From Desulfonatronovibrio hydrogenovorans DSM 9292 (GTDB lineage: Bacteria; Desulfobacterota; Desulfovibrionia; Desulfovibrionales; Desulfonatronovibrionaceae): a stretch of 64,000 nucleotides of DNA. The notes under the pieces are model-generated. The model was not told the origin of the DNA, searched no databases, and saw only the letters and a list, made by a program, of their open reading frames with translations. The stretch lies in the NCBI RefSeq assembly GCF_000686525.1, contig NZ_JMKT01000008.1:310001-374000 (forward strand). Direction: 5' to 3'. A program made the translations under genes and the position numbers. The first letter of the stretch is position 1. Each line of letters begins with the position of its first letter. Shown here one piece after another: positions 34,989 to 44,025 of this stretch.

Positions 34989-35792
34989 ATGATCAATAAA
35001 ACCATTACAGCAGGCTTGATCTGCTTTATGCTTTTTGTTTCGGCTTTTTTCCTGTCTGGTCAGTCAGGGATCTATTTCAATGCCACAGCATTTCTTGTGG
35101 TGGTGTCCGGGACCTTGGGAGCCGCCCTGATGAGTTATGGGCCATTGGCTATGAAAAGAGCGGTTTTGTTTGCATCCAGTTCGTACAGAGAAGAGCCGGG
35201 CCGGCAGAAAAGGCTGGTGGATACATTGATGAGCCTTGGGCACCTCCACCGCCGGCACGGAGTGGTCAGTCCGGCCAGTGTGCAGGAGATTTTCCCGGCA
35301 GCATCCAGGGGCCTGGAGATGATCAAGGACGGCTACAATGAAAAGGAAATCAGAGAGATCATGGCATCTGAAGCCAGGGCCAATTTTCAGGCCAGGCAGG
35401 ATCTGGAAAGGGTATTCAGGAGCATGGCTGTGTACTCGCCGTCCTTTGGAGTGGCCGGCAGCGTTATTGGACTGGTCGGGCTGCTGATGGGCATGGACGA
35501 GACCAGCCTGATTCTCAAGAGTATTCCCATTACTCTGGTGTCCACACTTTACGGAATTGTTCTGGCTAATTTCCTTTTTTTGCCGGTGGCTGAGAAGATC
35601 AGGCAGGAAGCAGAGAAAGAGACCAGGGAAAGAGAGATGATCCTCTGCGCCATGGTGGGGATGACCAGAGGGGCCGATTTTCTCAGGCTGCAGAGAATGC
35701 TTAATGCCATGGTCAGTGACCCTGATTCCAGGGTCGAGGATCTGGGAGCGTTCAGAAGGATAAGCTCAATACTCAAAGGACAGGCTGCCTGA
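34989..35792 (+). CDS. MotA-like proton/sodium channel protein
   Basis: 267 residues with the MotA/ExbB layout: an N-terminal membrane pair (about 8-52), a cytoplasmic segment (about 60-145) and a C-terminal membrane pair (SPSFGVAGSVIGLVGLLMGM; PITLVSTLYGIVLANFLF). ATG at 34989 is used; upstream frames overlap the MotB-like gene. The order motB-motA is the reverse of the usual motA-motB. Confidence 0.82.
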   Translation: MINKTITAGLICFMLFVSAFFLSGQSGIYFNATAFLVVVSGTLGAALMSYGPLAMKRAVLFASSSYREEPGRQKRLVDTLMSLGHLHRRHGVVSPASVQEIFPAASRGLEMIKDGYNEKEIREIMASEARANFQARQDLERVFRSMAVYSPSFGVAGSVIGLVGLLMGMDETSLILKSIPITLVSTLYGIVLANFLFLPVAEKIRQEAEKETREREMILCAMVGMTRGADFLRLQRMLNAMVSDPDSRVEDLGAFRRISSILKGQAA

Positions 35793-35879
35793 CCAGGGAG
35801 AAATTTTCCCTTGACCGAGGCTGGGTGGTCAATTATGTAATTTTGTTCCAGTGTAATTGTGATCCATTATTAAACCTGT

Positions 35880-35956
35880 GCGCCTGTAGCTCAGATGGAT
35901 AGAGCAGGAGCCTTCTAAGCTCTTGGCCGGGGGTTCGAATCCTCCCAGGCGCGCCA
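35880..35956 (+). tRNA. tRNA-Arg (TCT)
   Basis: Cloverleaf with acceptor GCGCCTG/CAGGCGC, D arm TAGCTCAGATGGATAGAGCA, anticodon loop CTTCTAA (anticodon TCT at 35914-35916), T arm GGGTTCGAATCCT and encoded CCA at the 3' end. Confidence 0.96.
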
Positions 35957-35996
35957 CCACTTCAGACTCACTCCAGCAGCACACCAAATTACCCGC

Positions 35997-36827
35997 ATGA
36001 CTTATCATCTACTCATTGAGGCCGCTGACCGCATGGGCCTTGTTCATGCCATAAGCGGAGTTCTGTATGATTTTGGGCTCAATATCGAGCAGAATAACGA
36101 GTATGTGGACAAAGAGCATAAGCGTTTTTTCATGCGAACAGAATTTTCCGGGTCCATTGACCAGGATCTGGTTGTCAGAACGCTGAAGGACCGCCTGCCG
36201 GACATCAAAGTAAGCCTTTTCCCCAAGAGCCGGAAAAAAGTCGTACTCATGGTGACCAAAGAGGCTCACTGCCTCGGAGATCTTCTGATCCGGGCCAGAT
36301 ACCATGAACTGGATATGGATATTCAGGCAGTGGTCAGCAACAGGGACTGCCTGGGGGACCTTGTGGAAAGCTTTGGGATTTCTTTTCACCATGTTCCCCA
36401 CCAGGGGCTGGACCGGACAGAGCATGAACAAAGGGTTAGGGAAGCTGTCAAAGTGTATGATCCAGAGTATCTGGTCCTGGCTAAATACATGCGGATCCTC
36501 AGTCCGGCTTTTGTGAGCAGGTTTCCCAACCGGATAATCAATATCCATCATTCCTTTCTTCCGGCCTTTATTGGAGCTTCTCCATACAAACAGGCCTATG
36601 ACCGGGGGGTAAAAATTATCGGAGCAACGGCCCATTTTGTTAATGATGAGCTTGATGACGGCCCCATCATCACTCAGGGAGTTATTCCGGTAAATCACAC
36701 CTACAGCGCCCAGGACATGGCCGGAGCAGGCCGGGACGTGGAAAAACAAGTCCTGGCCAGGGCACTCAAGCTGGTTTTTGATGACCGGGTCTTTATTTTT
36801 GGAAAAAAAACAATAATATTTGAGTAA
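35997..36827 (+). CDS. purU: Formyltetrahydrofolate deformylase
   Basis: 276 residues. An N-terminal ACT domain (about 1-80, IEAADRMGLVHAISGVLYDFG) is followed by a formyltransferase-type hydrolase domain. Its catalytic motif is NIHHSFLPAFIGASPYK with N182 and H184, and the later Asp in DELDDGPIITQ. It hydrolyses 10-formyl-THF to formate and THF. It is followed by metF, another C1-folate enzyme. No clear Shine-Dalgarno precedes the ATG, but the protein's N-terminus fits the family from there. Confidence 0.93.
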   Translation: MTYHLLIEAADRMGLVHAISGVLYDFGLNIEQNNEYVDKEHKRFFMRTEFSGSIDQDLVVRTLKDRLPDIKVSLFPKSRKKVVLMVTKEAHCLGDLLIRARYHELDMDIQAVVSNRDCLGDLVESFGISFHHVPHQGLDRTEHEQRVREAVKVYDPEYLVLAKYMRILSPAFVSRFPNRIINIHHSFLPAFIGASPYKQAYDRGVKIIGATAHFVNDELDDGPIITQGVIPVNHTYSAQDMAGAGRDVEKQVLARALKLVFDDRVFIFGKKTIIFE

Positions 36828-36975
36828 ACTCCTTCCTGAAACCCTATTGATCATCGTTCTGGCCGGCCCTTTTTCCGATTCTGCCAATTTCAGCATGCCC
36901 TTTCATCAAGGTCGACACTCATCATGAGTTTTGATATTCTTTAGGGTGTTGTCTATTATAACATTTGCAGTTGAG

Positions 36976-36981
36976 TATAAT
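36976..36981 (+). promoter_or_regulatory. Likely -10 box for metF
   Basis: A perfect TATAAT 26 bases before the metF start. No consensus -35 at proper spacing (TTGTCT at 36949 is 21 bases away). Confidence 0.35.
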
Positions 36982-37006
36982 TTACAGAACCATAAAGGAG
37001 TGGGTT

Positions 37007-37876
37007 TTGAAAATAAGTCAGCTTATCTCCGGGAGGTCACCCTTTTTCTCTCTGGAGTTTTTCCCGCCTAAAGACAAGTCGGCCTGGCCTGCCTTTTTTG
37101 ATCAGGTTGAAAAATTGAAAGAGGTGGACCCTGCTTTTGTTTCCGTTACTTATGGTGCAGGGGGGAGCACCCAGGCCAACACCCTGGAGATAGTGGATAA
37201 AATGAAGAATGAGCTGGGCCTTGAACCCATGGCTCACTTGACCTGTGTAGGGGCTTCCAGGGACAGGATCACCAATTTTATGAGCCAAATCAGACAGGCC
37301 GGGGTACAGAATGTCCTGGCCCTGCGGGGTGATCCGCCCAAAGGGGAAGACAGTTTTGTCCCGGACAGTGAAGAGTTTCAGCATGCCTCAGACCTGGTCA
37401 GCTTTATCAGCAGAGAGTTTCCTGATGTGTGCATGGGAGTGGCAGCCTATCCTGAAGGTCATGTGGAGGCGGTAAGCCTTGATGAAGATGTCTTTTTTCT
37501 TAAGAAAAAACTGGATCAGGGTGGTGAGTTCGCAGTTACCCAGCTTTTTTTTGATAACAAGGTCTATTTTGACTTCATAAAAAGAGTGAGGTCAGCAGGT
37601 GTTGACAAGCCTATTATACCGGGCATTCTACCTGTGACAGCCATTGGCATTATCAAAAAAAGCATCAGCCTCAGCGGAGCGTCACTTCCTGACGGGTTCA
37701 TGGAGTCCCTGGAAAAGGCTGAAAAAAGAGGAGGCCCGGAAGAGGTAAAAAGGGTTGGAACCGAGCATGCAATCAACCAGGTCAGGGGGCTGATCAAGGG
37801 CGGAGCTCCGGGAGTTCATCTTTACACCCTGAACAAGGCTGAAACATGTCTTGAAATAATAAAAAGCCTTGGATAG
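37007..37876 (+). CDS. metF: 5,10-Methylenetetrahydrofolate reductase
   Basis: 290 residues, FAD TIM-barrel enzyme that reduces methylene-THF to methyl-THF. Motifs: FSLEFFPPK at the N-terminus, SVTYGAGGST, HLTCVGASRD, NVLALRGDPP and GEFAVTQLFFDN. Start chosen at TTG 37007 because AAGGAG lies six bases before it and the protein then begins like other MetF proteins. In sulfate reducers it serves methionine synthesis and often the Wood-Ljungdahl methyl branch. asd follows closely. Confidence 0.95.
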   Translation: MKISQLISGRSPFFSLEFFPPKDKSAWPAFFDQVEKLKEVDPAFVSVTYGAGGSTQANTLEIVDKMKNELGLEPMAHLTCVGASRDRITNFMSQIRQAGVQNVLALRGDPPKGEDSFVPDSEEFQHASDLVSFISREFPDVCMGVAAYPEGHVEAVSLDEDVFFLKKKLDQGGEFAVTQLFFDNKVYFDFIKRVRSAGVDKPIIPGILPVTAIGIIKKSISLSGASLPDGFMESLEKAEKRGGPEEVKRVGTEHAINQVRGLIKGGAPGVHLYTLNKAETCLEIIKSLG

Positions 37877-37914
37877 ATACACCCTGAAAACAAAAAGACA
37901 CAGGAGATGGTAAT

Positions 37915-38937
37915 ATGTCGGACAATCCCGTAGTTGCGGTGGTGGGAGCCACAGGAGCAGTGGGCAGGGAAATGCTTAAGACCCTGGAACAGAGGAACTT
38001 TCCGGCCCGGCAGGTTATTGCCCTGGCTTCAGCCAGGTCTGCAGGGTCCAAAGTCCTGTTCAAGGATCAAGAGATAACCGTGGATGAGCTTGGCAAAGAT
38101 TCATTTAAAGGAGTTGACCTGGCCATATTTTCAGCCGGAGGAGCTACTTCTGAAAAGTTTGCACCCATTGCAGTGGAGTCGGGTTGTGTGGTGGTGGATA
38201 ATTCCAATGCCTGGCGTATGGATAAAAATGTTCCTCTGGTGGTTCCTGAGGTCAATCCTGAAGCCCTGGATGGTCACAGGGGAATAATTGCCAATCCCAA
38301 TTGTTCCACCATCCAGATGGTGGTGGTGCTCAAGCCCCTGCATGATGCAGGTACAATCAAGAGGGTCATTGTATCCACCTATCAGGCTGTTTCCGGCTCC
38401 GGACAAAAGGCAGTGGATGAACTTGAGACCCAGGTCCGAAACCTGTTTTCCATGAAAGAAATCGAACCCAAGGTGTATCCTTACCAGATAGCCTTTAACT
38501 GTCTGCCCCACATCGATGTCTTCCTGGAGAATGATTATACCATGGAAGAAATGAAAATGGTCAATGAAACCAAGAAGATCATGGGGAGTGACCAAGTCAG
38601 GGTCACCGCCACCACCGTCCGGGTCCCGGTCTTTTACGGTCACTGCGAATCGGTTAATATCGAGACCGAGAAAAAAATAACCCCTCAGGAGGCCAGGGCG
38701 ATTTTGAGCCAGGCTCCGGGGATAACTGTCCTGGATAATCCAGCGGAAAAGATTTACCCAATGCCCCTGTTTGCAGCTGGAGAGGATGACACATTTGTGG
38801 GGCGGATCCGGGAGGATGAGACCATTGCCAATGGGCTGAACCTCTGGATAGTGGCTGATAACATCCGTAAGGGAGCAGCCCTTAATACCGTGCAGATATC
38901 CGAGCTGCTGGTCCAGAAAAACCTGCTCAGGGTTTGA
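37915..38937 (+). CDS. asd: Aspartate-semialdehyde dehydrogenase
   Basis: 340 residues. NADP site VAVVGATGAVGREML at the N-terminus, catalytic Cys130 in NPNCSTIQMVV, and the substrate-binding segment FNCLPHIDVF. It converts aspartyl phosphate to aspartate semialdehyde for lysine, methionine and threonine synthesis. CAGGAGATGG precedes the ATG. hom and a likely homoserine kinase lie 4 kb further along the same strand. Confidence 0.96.
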   Translation: MSDNPVVAVVGATGAVGREMLKTLEQRNFPARQVIALASARSAGSKVLFKDQEITVDELGKDSFKGVDLAIFSAGGATSEKFAPIAVESGCVVVDNSNAWRMDKNVPLVVPEVNPEALDGHRGIIANPNCSTIQMVVVLKPLHDAGTIKRVIVSTYQAVSGSGQKAVDELETQVRNLFSMKEIEPKVYPYQIAFNCLPHIDVFLENDYTMEEMKMVNETKKIMGSDQVRVTATTVRVPVFYGHCESVNIETEKKITPQEARAILSQAPGITVLDNPAEKIYPMPLFAAGEDDTFVGRIREDETIANGLNLWIVADNIRKGAALNTVQISELLVQKNLLRV

Positions 38938-39046
38938 GGGCTGACTGGCCTTTTTTTACCAAGCCTAAGCAAGGCGTCCCACATGAAGGATGTCTTGCAG
39001 ATAACTGCTGCCAGAAAGAAGTATCTGGGTAAGGAGAAATAATAAA

Positions 39047-39988
39047 ATGACTGCTATTGCCTCTGGTCAGGAGTACCTGGACCGGCTTATGAGCCTGCCC
39101 AGACCGGGTGAAGACAAGATATTCGCCTTTTACGAGCACCGGATTGGAATGATCTGCAAAGATCCAAAGCTGCTGCTTATTCCCATGGATGATCATATGG
39201 TTCACCGCGGGGATGGAATCTTTGAAACAGTCAAGTTCATCAACCGCAGGATTTATCAGCTTGATGCGCACCTGGAGCGGATGGAAAAAAACTGTCGCAC
39301 AGTAGCTATCGAGCCTCCGGTTCCTTTTTCCAGGATCAGGGAGCTGGTGCTGGATGTAGCAAGGGCTGCGGACAGAGATGAAGGGTATCTGAGTTTTTTT
39401 ATCGGAAGAGGACCTGGAGGTTTTTCCATTGATTTCAGGGAGTCTCCCGAGGCCAGTCTGTATCTAGTTGCCAGAAGGTACAGTCCTCCTTCTGCTGAAT
39501 TTGTGGAAAAAGGGGTCACTGCCCATAAATCGGACAGGCCGGCTAAACAGGGATATATGGCCAAGATAAAGTCGGTCAATTACCTGCCTAACGTACTCAT
39601 GAAAAAAGAGGCCGTAGAAAAAGGCTACAACTACGCAATCTGTTTTGATGAAAACGGATGTCTGGCTGAAGGGTGTGTCGAGAATGTGGTCATAGTCAAT
39701 CAGGAAGGAAAGATTCTTATTCCTGATCTGACCAACGCCCTGACCGGTACGACCCTGATGAGGGCCCTTGATCTGATTAAAAATGAGGTAAGTTTCATAT
39801 TCCGAGCCATCCATGAAGAGGAGATATACCAGGCCAGAGAGGTCATTCTGCTCAGTACCACTCTGGATGCCCTGTCCATTGTCAGGTATAATGACAAACC
39901 CATCCATGATGTCCGGCCGGGCCCGGTGAGCAGAAGACTTAGGGAACTGCTGATAAAAGATATGCAAGAGAACGGGGTCAAGATCTAG
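39047..39988 (+). CDS. Class IV PLP-dependent aminotransferase
   Basis: 313 residues of the branched-chain/D-amino-acid transaminase and aminodeoxychorismate-lyase fold. Landmarks: HRGDGIFETVKF, PLP lysine K175 in KIKSVNYLPNVL, the EGCVENVV loop and TNALTGTTLMRAL. The length is closer to IlvE or PabC-like proteins, but substrate cannot be decided. It has its own Shine-Dalgarno (AAGGAG). Confidence 0.85.
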   Translation: MTAIASGQEYLDRLMSLPRPGEDKIFAFYEHRIGMICKDPKLLLIPMDDHMVHRGDGIFETVKFINRRIYQLDAHLERMEKNCRTVAIEPPVPFSRIRELVLDVARAADRDEGYLSFFIGRGPGGFSIDFRESPEASLYLVARRYSPPSAEFVEKGVTAHKSDRPAKQGYMAKIKSVNYLPNVLMKKEAVEKGYNYAICFDENGCLAEGCVENVVIVNQEGKILIPDLTNALTGTTLMRALDLIKNEVSFIFRAIHEEEIYQAREVILLSTTLDALSIVRYNDKPIHDVRPGPVSRRLRELLIKDMQENGVKI

Positions 39989-40063
39989 GCAGGCTCAGTT
40001 TTATTGCGGGTCTGTCCGGCCTGTATGGGTCATCTGCAGGGATGCTGGAACTGAATCTGTTGA

Positions 40064-41119
40064 TTATTCTTTGAGCATCCCCTGGTAAAGCCGGATATAG
40101 TCGGTGGCCATTTTTTCCAGGCTGTGCTCGGCCAGAACATATCCTTGTGCCCGGTTGACGAACATTCTGGCCGAATCCGGATCGTCCAGGAGGCGGTTAA
40201 TGTTTTGGGCCAGGCACTCGTGGTCTCCTGGAGGGCAGGACAGTCCCCTGCCGGACACCAGATGCCCCAGTCCACCGGCTGTGGTGGATACCACCGGGAC
40301 CTCGTACCTGAAGGCCTCCAGTACGCTGCTGCCCAATCCTTCTTCCTGAGAACTCATGACAAACGCATCCATGACAGGGAAAAAGCTTTCCACTTCAGGG
40401 CTAAAGCCCATGAGCAGATAGTCTTTTTCCAGTCCAAATTCCTTAATCCATGATCTGACCTCTTTTTCCATCTCACCCTGGCCAAAGTGCAGGAATACGA
40501 ATCTGTCCGGTGCCAGTTCCCGCAGCCTGGACACGGCTTTGAGCATGGTCAGGGGGTCCTTGTGGGGGACCATGGCTGCGATGGTGGCCACTATTTTTTT
40601 CCCGGGGTGCCTGGTCCTTATCTGTTGTGCCCGGTCCGAGGCAGGCATGGTATCCCTTGATGTGTCAATGCAGCTGGGGATGACCGGGACTTCCCTGCCC
40701 GGCAGAAAGTTCTGGAGGATATCTTTAATGGCCGGAGAAATGGCTGCCAGCTGGTTGGTATGCTTGTACTTTAACCAGGAAACAATGCCCCTTGGTATGA
40801 AGTCCACCCTCCTGGTGTAGACGATCTTGCGGCGATGAAAAGGACTGGTAATGACTGCCAGGCTTTGGGCCCTGCCGGTTTGAGCGTGGATCAGGTCGTA
40901 TTCTGACCCGCGTCGGGCCAGGGTTTTCAGGGCCTGAATCTGGCTGGAAACTCCGATTACCGGCAGATTCTTCTGACTTGCCTTTTGGAATAAAGGATAG
41001 CCATCAAGACATAACAGATGAGGGTCCAGGCCAGCCAGTTTCAGGCCCTTTATAGTCAGCAGGGTCTGTCTCTCACCACCTCGCCAGGTTTTTTCGGTGT
41101 TGACCTGAAGGATTTTCAT
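40064..41119 (-). CDS. Glycosyltransferase, GT4/GT1 type
   Basis: 351 residues. The two-domain GT-B fold is recognised by KILQVNTEKTWRGGERQ at the N-terminus, VATIAAMVPHKDP at the inter-domain point, and the nucleotide-sugar motif SSQEEGLGSSVLEAF (E-x7-E), then TTAGGLGHLV. It probably adds a sugar in lipopolysaccharide or another surface glycan. ATG at 41119 follows AGGAGG by ten bases (TTG at 41122 is also possible). It stands alone, antisense to its neighbours. Confidence 0.88.
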   Translation of the reverse strand: MKILQVNTEKTWRGGERQTLLTIKGLKLAGLDPHLLCLDGYPLFQKASQKNLPVIGVSSQIQALKTLARRGSEYDLIHAQTGRAQSLAVITSPFHRRKIVYTRRVDFIPRGIVSWLKYKHTNQLAAISPAIKDILQNFLPGREVPVIPSCIDTSRDTMPASDRAQQIRTRHPGKKIVATIAAMVPHKDPLTMLKAVSRLRELAPDRFVFLHFGQGEMEKEVRSWIKEFGLEKDYLLMGFSPEVESFFPVMDAFVMSSQEEGLGSSVLEAFRYEVPVVSTTAGGLGHLVSGRGLSCPPGDHECLAQNINRLLDDPDSARMFVNRAQGYVLAEHSLEKMATDYIRLYQGMLKE

Positions 41120-41198
41120 CAAGCATCTGCCTCCTGATCCAATGAAAAATAAAAAGGCCGTTGACCCGGGAAGAGCCAACGGCCTGAAGCAGCAACTG

Positions 41199-41293
41199 TG
41201 GCGGAGAGGGAGGGATTTGAACCCTCGATAGAGGTTTTAGCCCCTATACTCGCTTAGCAGGCGAGCGCCTTCAGCCAACTCGGCCACCTCTCC
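41199..41293 (-). tRNA. tRNA-Ser (GCT)
   Basis: Reading the minus strand: acceptor GGAGAGG...CCTCTCC, a long variable arm as in class II tRNAs, anticodon loop CTGCTAA with GCT, T arm GGGTTCAAATCCC and encoded CCA. The following 267 bases to the next gene hold no recognised feature. Confidence 0.96.
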
Positions 41294-41560
41294 GGAATGG
41301 ATGCGGGTCAAAATAGGAAGGCATCCGTAAAGGATTAAAATTATCCAAAATAAAAATACCCGTCAACCTAATTATTTGACATTTGACCTTTAGAATCATT
41401 AATGTGGCGGGCAGGCAATATAGTTTGCAGTTTCAGATGATAAGTTCATGAAAAAGAGCCTTTATTGCCTTGAACAGATGCAAACAGGCGGACATTCTGG
41501 ACGATCCTAGGTCTGGGATGTGAAAATAATTAGCTAACAACATTTTACAGGAGCTGATCC

Positions 41561-42733
41561 ATGGCTGACTTTGCCCGAATAAACAGGCTGCCTCCCTATG
41601 TTTTCGCCATTGTAAATGAGCTCAAAATGCAGATGCGCCGCCAGGGAGAGGATATAATCGACCTGGGCATGGGTAATCCTGACCTGGCTACCCCCAGACA
41701 TATTGTGGACAAGCTGACCGAGGCCGCTCAAAAAGCAGTTAACCACAGGTATTCAGCATCAAGGGGAATTCCTAATCTGCGCCGGGCCATCTGCGACTGG
41801 TACAAGAGACGCTACAACGTGGTCCTTGATCCTGAGACTGAAGCCATCGCCACCATGGGGGCCAAGGAAGGCCTGTCCCACCTGGCCCTGGCCATGCTCA
41901 GTCCGGGAGACGTGGTGTTTGCCCAGGATCCGACATATCCCATTCATCCCTATTCAGCCATTATTGCCGGAGCTGATGTGCGCAGGATACCCATCGGTCT
42001 GGACCGCGATTTTTTTGAGGATCTCCTGGCGGCCACCAAGCAAACCTGGCCCCAGCCCAAAGTTCTGATAATCTGTTATCCCCACAACCCCACAACCGCG
42101 ACAGTTGAGCTGGATTTTTTTCAGAAAATCGTGGATTTTGCCAAGGAGCACAACATCTTTGTAGTTCACGACCTGGCTTATGCTGATCTTTGTTTTGACG
42201 GATATGTGGCCCCCAGCTTTCTCCAGATCCCTGGAGCCCGGGATGTCGGCGTTGAATTCTTTTCCCTTTCCAAGAGCTATTCCATGGCAGGCTGGCGCAT
42301 GGGCTTCTGCTGTGGAAACAAGGACATGGTGCACGCCCTGACCAGGATCAAGAGCTACCTGGATTACGGTATTTTTCAGCCCATTCAGATAGCTTCCATT
42401 ATTGCCCTTAATGGTCCCCAGGAATGCGTCCAGGAAATCGTTGATGTTTATGAAGATCGCAGGAATGCTCTGGTGGATGGATTGAACAGGGTGGGCTGGG
42501 ACATTGAAAGGCCCAAGGCCACCATGTTTGTCTGGGCCAGGATACCTGAAGAGTTCAGAAAGATGGGATCAGTGGAGTTTTCCAAGCTTCTTCTTAAGGA
42601 GGGCAAGGTTGCTGTGTCTCCAGGGCTTGGCTTTGGACATTATGGAGACGACCACGTCCGTTTTGCCCTGGTTGAAAACAGACATCGCATCAATCAGGCC
42701 TTGAGGGGCATCAAAAAGGTCCTGGGGGGGTAA
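41561..42733 (+). CDS. alaC: Aminotransferase class I/II, AlaC-like (alanine/diaminopimelate type)
   Basis: 390 residues. It starts [20 protein letters not shown] like AlaC (YfdZ) proteins. It has [12 protein letters not shown], the PLP lysine K238 in [15 protein letters not shown], and the phosphate-binding Arg in VRFALVEN. AlaC makes alanine from pyruvate with glutamate; close relatives are LL-diaminopimelate aminotransferases. The stop abuts hom (one-base overlap at 42733), so it is operon-linked to aspartate-family genes. A role as an aspartate-pathway aminotransferase is therefore possible. Confidence 0.85.
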   Translation: MADFARINRLPPYVFAIVNELKMQMRRQGEDIIDLGMGNPDLATPRHIVDKLTEAAQKAVNHRYSASRGIPNLRRAICDWYKRRYNVVLDPETEAIATMGAKEGLSHLALAMLSPGDVVFAQDPTYPIHPYSAIIAGADVRRIPIGLDRDFFEDLLAATKQTWPQPKVLIICYPHNPTTATVELDFFQKIVDFAKEHNIFVVHDLAYADLCFDGYVAPSFLQIPGARDVGVEFFSLSKSYSMAGWRMGFCCGNKDMVHALTRIKSYLDYGIFQPIQIASIIALNGPQECVQEIVDVYEDRRNALVDGLNRVGWDIERPKATMFVWARIPEEFRKMGSVEFSKLLLKEGKVAVSPGLGFGHYGDDHVRFALVENRHRINQALRGIKKVLGG

Positions 42734-44025
42734 TGGAAAAGAAAGTGATCAACCTGGCTCTGGCCGGATTCGGTACGGTTGGAACCGGGCTGGCCAGGAT
42801 AATCCGGGAAAACCGGGACTGGATTGAGAGAAGAACAGGCAAGGACCTGGTGATAACCAGGGTTCTGGTCAGGGATCTGACCAAGGTCAGATCTTTCATC
42901 CCCGGACCCGAGACCAGGTTCACCGATGATCCCCGGGACATTCTGGCTGATCCGGAAATTGATATAGTTGTCGAACTTATGGGAGGGCTGGATACGGCCC
43001 AGGAGCTGATCAAAAAGAGCCTGGAAAGCGGAAAGCATGTGGTTACTGCCAACAAGGCTCTTTTGGCGGAAAAGGGAAGTGAACTCTTTGCCCTGGCCCA
43101 TGACCTGAACCTTGGCCTCTATTATGAAGCCAGTGTGGCCGGAGGCATCCCCATAATCCAGACCCTCAAGGACAGCCTTGCCGGCAACAGAATTCCGTCC
43201 ATTACCGGGATTCTCAATGGTACAGCCAACTTTATCTTGAGCGAAATGACGGCCAAGGACCAGGACTTTGGCACAGCCCTGAAGGCTGCTCAGGACAAGG
43301 GCTATGCTGAGGCTGATCCGACCCTGGATATTGAAGGTCTGGATGCGGCCCATAAACTGGCTATTCTCATCAGGCTGGCCCATGGAGTGGATTATCCCCT
43401 GCAGAAGCTGCCAGTGCAGGGAATATCCAGGGTCAAGGCGTTGGACATAGCCCTGGCCAGGGAGTTCGGATACGTCATCAAACTCATTGCCCAGGTCAAG
43501 GAGAAATCCGGTTATCTCCAGGCCGGGGTTTTTCCGGCCCTTCTACCCGATGATCATATCCTGGCCAAGGTGGACGGACCTTTTAATTCCGTTCTGCTCA
43601 AAGGCAATGCAGTAGGCCCCATCATGCTTTACGGACAGGGGGCCGGAGACCTGCCCACAGGAAGTGCGGTCCTGTCCGATATCATGGCCCTGGCCAAGGG
43701 CAATTCAGTTGTGGACAATACCGGGTTCAGAGAAAGGCTTCTTCCTGGAGCAGACCTGGTAGAGCCGGACCTGGCCGTATCCAGACATTATTTCCGCATG
43801 ACTGCCCAGGATAAGCCTGGAGTGCTTTCAGCTGTTTCCGGTGTCATGGGCGAGCACAATATCAGCATTGCCCAGGCTGTGCAAAAGCCCGGCCCTCAGG
43901 GGGGAGACGTACCCATTGTGTTCGTGACCCACAGGGCTCAGCTCAAGGCAGTCTATTCAGCCTTGAAGGTTATTGACGAGTTTGACTTTATTACCGCTCC
44001 AACGGTTCATTACAGGATATTGTAA
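42733..44025 (+). CDS. hom: Homoserine dehydrogenase with ACT domain
   Basis: 430 residues. NAD(P) fold ALAGFGTVGTGLARII, the catalytic domain with VVTANKALLAEKG and AGGIPIIQTLKDSLAGN, KGYAEADPTLDIEGLDAAHK, and a C-terminal ACT domain (about 350-428, MTAQDKPGVLSAVSGVMGEH) for feedback by threonine. It converts aspartate semialdehyde to homoserine. It overlaps alaC and directly abuts the next gene. Confidence 0.96.
   Translation: MEKKVINLALAGFGTVGTGLARIIRENRDWIERRTGKDLVITRVLVRDLTKVRSFIPGPETRFTDDPRDILADPEIDIVVELMGGLDTAQELIKKSLESGKHVVTANKALLAEKGSELFALAHDLNLGLYYEASVAGGIPIIQTLKDSLAGNRIPSITGILNGTANFILSEMTAKDQDFGTALKAAQDKGYAEADPTLDIEGLDAAHKLAILIRLAHGVDYPLQKLPVQGISRVKALDIALAREFGYVIKLIAQVKEKSGYLQAGVFPALLPDDHILAKVDGPFNSVLLKGNAVGPIMLYGQGAGDLPTGSAVLSDIMALAKGNSVVDNTGFRERLLPGADLVEPDLAVSRHYFRMTAQDKPGVLSAVSGVMGEHNISIAQAVQKPGPQGGDVPIVFVTHRAQLKAVYSALKVIDEFDFITAPTVHYRIL

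Noticed and set aside
35880-35956. tRNA-Arg as a possible integration site for a genomic island
   Set aside because: No integrase, no repeated tRNA 3' end and no mobile genes follow; ordinary purU and metF genes do.
36009-36896. A 295-codon minus-strand frame opposite purU
   Set aside because: purU has conserved catalytic residues; the antisense frame has no family pattern.
41406-41435. Sigma-54-like sequence AGGCAATATAGTTTGCA before alaC
   Set aside because: The spacing between GG and GC is one base too long for a functional -24/-12 promoter.
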